DNA of 64,000 nucleotides from contig LR632930.1 of NCBI GenBank assembly GCA_902167325.1, positions 4,588,001-4,652,000 on the forward strand, written 5' to 3'. Below, one piece after another: positions 61,614 to 64,000 of this stretch (position 1 is its first letter; each line of letters starts with the position of its first letter). This DNA comes from Chitinophaga pinensis (GTDB lineage Bacteria > Bacteroidota > Bacteroidia > Chitinophagales > Chitinophagaceae). The notes under the pieces are model-generated. The model ran no database searches, was not told the DNA's origin, and saw only the letters and a program-made list of their open reading frames with translations. The position numbers were made by a program, and so were the translations under genes.

Positions 61614-61889
61614 TTACAGGTTTAAAGTTACCAGCAACAGGCAGGTGGCTCCCGCCGTTTTCTTGAAAGCGAAAGACACTATGAATGATCCGTCCTCATC
61701 ATAGTAATAGCTTTGCCGAACGTTCGAAAACTTAATCGGTGCCCCGAAATCTTTCATGAGATTCAGGTATTTGTACAGGCAACGCTCCGATACACCTATC
61801 CTTTCTGCCAGTCTGGATGGAGTACCGGTGGCTTTGGTACGGATAAGATGGTCTATGCGCTGCAGTCGCTCCAGCGTATCTGTTGTCAT
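61614..61889 (-). CDS. Small helix-turn-helix protein
   Basis: A 91-residue protein. The first 55 residues form an HTH (ERLQRIDHLIRTKATGTPSR, LAERIGVSERCLYKYLNLMK), with the DeoR/HTH_11-like spacing, followed by a beta-type tail (IKFSNVRQSYYYDEDGSFIV). The tail KKTAGATCLLLVTLNL is hydrophobic and has one cysteine. It lies four bases before the kinase-LanC start, so they are co-transcribed. It is most likely a small DNA-binding regulator; I considered and do not favour a precursor peptide role. Confidence 0.7.
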   Translation of the reverse strand: MTTDTLERLQRIDHLIRTKATGTPSRLAERIGVSERCLYKYLNLMKDFGAPIKFSNVRQSYYYDEDGSFIVSFAFKKTAGATCLLLVTLNL

Positions 61890-62024
61890 GGAAAAGCGGG
61901 TTGTAAAGGGTTTTGTCTAAAGCTTCGGTTCGATATTGAAATACTTATCGGGTTAAGGGTACCTGTGTCTCCTCTATAAATTTCCATGATTTAACAAAAA
62001 GATAAAATAGCCGAAAAGACAAAT

Positions 62025-63059
62025 TTATTGTCTTTTCAGGTAACTGGGCGGATGACCGAAGTGAGCGTGGAAGCGGCGGGAGAAATTACTGTAATCGGCA
62101 TACCCTACCATGGCAGCGATCTGGTGAAGTGAATAAGTGCTGTTGCGGATGAGTTCGGAAGCGGTTTCCATGCGGATGCGGCGCACCCAGCCCTGGGGGG
62201 CTTCTCCGAAACGCTGTCTGAAACCGGTTTTCAGTTTGGATTCACTGATGCAATAAGCCGATGCAATATCACTGTTAAGTAAGGGTTCGGCGAGGTGATG
62301 AAGCATATAAGCACGGATTGTGGTAAACAACGCTTCATCTCCTTCATGCCCATACCAGCCGTTTTGCTGTGCTTCCGGAAGTGTTTCCGCAATAAGAAGA
62401 TCAATACGGGCTGAAAGGGCAACCTCATGCATACCATGCCCCGGCTGCATTTTGCGGATGCCATCGATGTGCGTATAAGCACGCTGCGGCATAATGCCAG
62501 TACCTGCAGTAACAAATGCAGTGCCCCCGGCCGATTCCATTGTACGGAAAGCAGGATGATGGGGCGCAAGTGCAGTGAGCCTTGCAGGGGAAATATCGAT
62601 GTGAAAAGATTCATACACCTGCCCCTTTTCCAGCCACACTTCATGCGATCCGGAAGAGATGGAGAAGCAGCCAAACTGTCCTGCCCTCAGCCAAAGAGCG
62701 CCTGCGCCTTCCACATTGCAGCGGATGCTGCCTTTGAGCATGAAATGCAGCATATTGACAGCCTCCGGCGATTCAGGCATAAGCACCACATTTTCATGTG
62801 CCATGAACATATGATTGCAAACCGTATAACCGTTTACGTGTAATACCTGGTGCAGGATATCCGCAGTGGGAGAAAATTCCATCCATGCTTCCGAGAACGG
62901 GTAAAGAAGTGATTTGTATTCGGCAGGTATCTGCCGGGTGATCTGTTGCAATCCGGGTACTGCGCCCTTTTCAGGGAATCGCAGATACGGCTGCCGGGAG
63001 CTGATAGGCATAATGGAGGATCTCACGATCTGGGTTGGGCGCAAGTAAACGCTTTCCAT
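62025..63059 (-). CDS. AraC family transcriptional regulator
   Basis: A 344-residue regulator with an N-terminal sensor region (PYLRFPEKGAVPGLQQITRQ, VVLMPESPEAVNMLHFMLKG) and a C-terminal AraC domain (LAEPLLNSDIASAYCISESK, LKTGFRQRFGEAPQGWVRRI, SLHQIAAMVGYADYSNFSRR, FHAHFGHPPSYLKRQ). The ATG at 63057-63059 is preferred to an in-frame TTG further upstream. The gene is 135 bases downstream, on the same strand, of nothing identifiable and precedes the HTH/kinase-LanC genes by 135 bases, so it may or may not regulate them. Confidence 0.9.
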   Translation of the reverse strand: MESVYLRPTQIVRSSIMPISSRQPYLRFPEKGAVPGLQQITRQIPAEYKSLLYPFSEAWMEFSPTADILHQVLHVNGYTVCNHMFMAHENVVLMPESPEAVNMLHFMLKGSIRCNVEGAGALWLRAGQFGCFSISSGSHEVWLEKGQVYESFHIDISPARLTALAPHHPAFRTMESAGGTAFVTAGTGIMPQRAYTHIDGIRKMQPGHGMHEVALSARIDLLIAETLPEAQQNGWYGHEGDEALFTTIRAYMLHHLAEPLLNSDIASAYCISESKLKTGFRQRFGEAPQGWVRRIRMETASELIRNSTYSLHQIAAMVGYADYSNFSRRFHAHFGHPPSYLKRQ

Positions 63060-63228
63060 TATTCCCCGATACAACCTTAGGCAGAATTGATGATTTATTA
63101 ATATTGAAGATCGCAGGCCGTTTTAGTCACACTACCAAACCATTTACCCGTAAGCATTTCAAAGATCCCTCATCATACGCTTCATAATTTAATAACAATA
63201 GCAGCTACCCAATCTCCCCGGCAGTAAC

Positions 63229-63258
63229 AAAAAACCGGCAGGTTATGCACCCGCCGGT
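63229..63258 (-). terminator. Rho-independent terminator
   Basis: ACCGGCAGGT (63234-63243) pairs with ACCCGCCGGT (63249-63258) with one mismatch; on the minus strand it is followed by six T. It lies 60 bases after the stop of the partial gene at 63319. Confidence 0.85.
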
Positions 63259-63318
63259 ATGGATATCTCCGCACACATGCCTGTGTGCAAATTATTTACG
63301 CCTTGGATAAAACGGCCA

Positions 63319-64000
63319 CTAGTTGACCGGGATCCACTTATCCCTGAAAACGGTGCTCACTTTATTTATATCGTAGGATGAAAACGAAATCGACATAAGG
63401 TATTGCAGGTTTTCGAACCGCTCATTATAATTAAAAGGATCTACCTGTTCGTAACTTGACCCTGCGAGCATCTTCATTTGGGTAGCTTGCGCCACGATAG
63501 CTGTGGGTATATCCACATCCATAAAAGATTGCATGTTCGTTTGCATGTTCCCGGTAACCGCCCCTTTATAATTCCCCTGACTATCGTAAAACTTCATCCC
63601 CACATACACCGTTTCGTTATTATAGAGATAATTGATGGGATTGTAAACCCAGTTAAACCTGAAATAATGCCGCGTAATATTAGACCATTGCTCCAGCATC
63701 TGCGTGCCTCTCATTTCTGATAAGGTGCCTTTCATGGGAGTGTAACTACCAGTAGGCGGCGGGTTTACGCTGATGCTCGTAGTGGCTACGTTTCCCATAT
63801 TATCATCCACCTTCACCGAAACGGTATACCGCCCTGTAGGTACATAGTATTGCGAGAGCTGGAAGTATGCGGATGTATTTGACCCACTCGGCCACATAAT
63901 CCCCTGATCGGTATGCCCATTGTAGGAGATCGTGGTTTCAAGCTGGCTGGCACCACCTGAGTAAACACAGGACACCAGTATGTAAGGAGGGCCATTCTGC
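63319..64000 (-). CDS. Partial gene, secreted-type protein of unknown function
   Basis: The minus-strand frame is open to the right edge of the window (QNGPPYILVSCVYSGGASQL), so the 5' end is missing; a GTG at 63973 could be misread as a start. The 227 visible residues start with an Ig-like or PKD-like beta domain (TGRYTVSVKVDDNMGNVATT, SISVNPPPTGSY), followed by a region rich in Tyr, Asn and Gln (NITRHYFRFNWVYNPINYLY, MKFYDSQGNYKGAVTGNMQT). The composition suggests an exported protein. No family is recognised. A terminator follows. Confidence 0.7.
   Translation of the reverse strand, partial: QNGPPYILVSCVYSGGASQLETTISYNGHTDQGIMWPSGSNTSAYFQLSQYYVPTGRYTVSVKVDDNMGNVATTSISVNPPPTGSYTPMKGTLSEMRGTQMLEQWSNITRHYFRFNWVYNPINYLYNNETVYVGMKFYDSQGNYKGAVTGNMQTNMQSFMDVDIPTAIVAQATQMKMLAGSSYEQVDPFNYNERFENLQYLMSISFSSYDINKVSTVFRDKWIPVN

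Noticed and set aside
61614..61889. Small HTH protein as the lanthipeptide precursor
   Set aside because: It is a compact DNA-binding fold with a single cysteine and no leader-core layout.

Overview
The window looks like chromosomal DNA from a Bacteroidota bacterium, most like Chitinophaga or a close relative in the Chitinophagaceae. The evidence is three SusC/SusD pairs, two ECF sigma factor/FecR anti-sigma pairs, a secreted protein ending in a gliding-motility-type (CHU_C, type IX secretion) domain, many Bacteroidota-type lipoproteins, and promoters with the Bacteroidota -7 box TAnnTTTG. No rRNA, tRNA, CRISPR array or insertion sequence was recognised.

Layout, left to right. 1-6139: the 5' part of topoisomerase III (topB), a decayed stretch with a broken antitoxin-like gene, a YdeI-family gene, an NTF2-like gene, a frameshifted lipoprotein gene, an EcsC-family gene and a LacI-type regulator. 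6376-12836: a LacI-linked SusC/SusD pair followed by a Tat-exported Gfo/Idh/MocA oxidoreductase. 12843-15190: a VOC protein and a lectin/PKD/CHU_C secreted protein. 15387-19138: a three-gene operon encoding a DACNV-type sensor fused to a diadenylate-cyclase-like domain, a TPR-AAA+ ATPase and a TPR membrane protein. 19280-27344: a metallophosphoesterase/PQQ-propeller protein, a GNAT acetyltransferase, a MuiA-like protein, an unknown secreted protein and a CBM9/DUF5916 protein.

27425-37684 (minus strand) is a complete polysaccharide utilisation locus: sigma factor, FecR, SusC with STN domain, SusD, a probable surface glycan-binding lipoprotein, GH16 and GH30. The enzyme pair points to beta-1,3/1,6-glucan such as laminarin or fungal wall glucan. 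A small antisense RNA candidate lies in the SusC leader. 37809-46904 holds a flavin oxidoreductase, a DUF4349 lipoprotein, an OmpA-family protein, an AraC regulator, and a cytochrome c/beta-propeller protein paired with a DUF1080 protein.

47184-61889 is the most unusual part. A sigma/FecR pair diverges from SusC and SusD, which are followed by a secreted phosphatase fused to a thioredoxin-like domain without its cysteines, a small secreted two-cysteine protein, a DUF4221 lipoprotein, a thioredoxin-like CxxC lipoprotein and a cytoplasmic pseudophosphatase. Facing them, with overlapping stop codons, are a protein kinase-LanC fusion (like a class III/IV lanthipeptide synthetase without its lyase domain) and a small helix-turn-helix protein. 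No glycoside hydrolase is present, so this SusCD system may handle a peptide rather than a glycan; that is inference. The window closes with an AraC regulator and the 3' part of an unidentified secreted-type protein.
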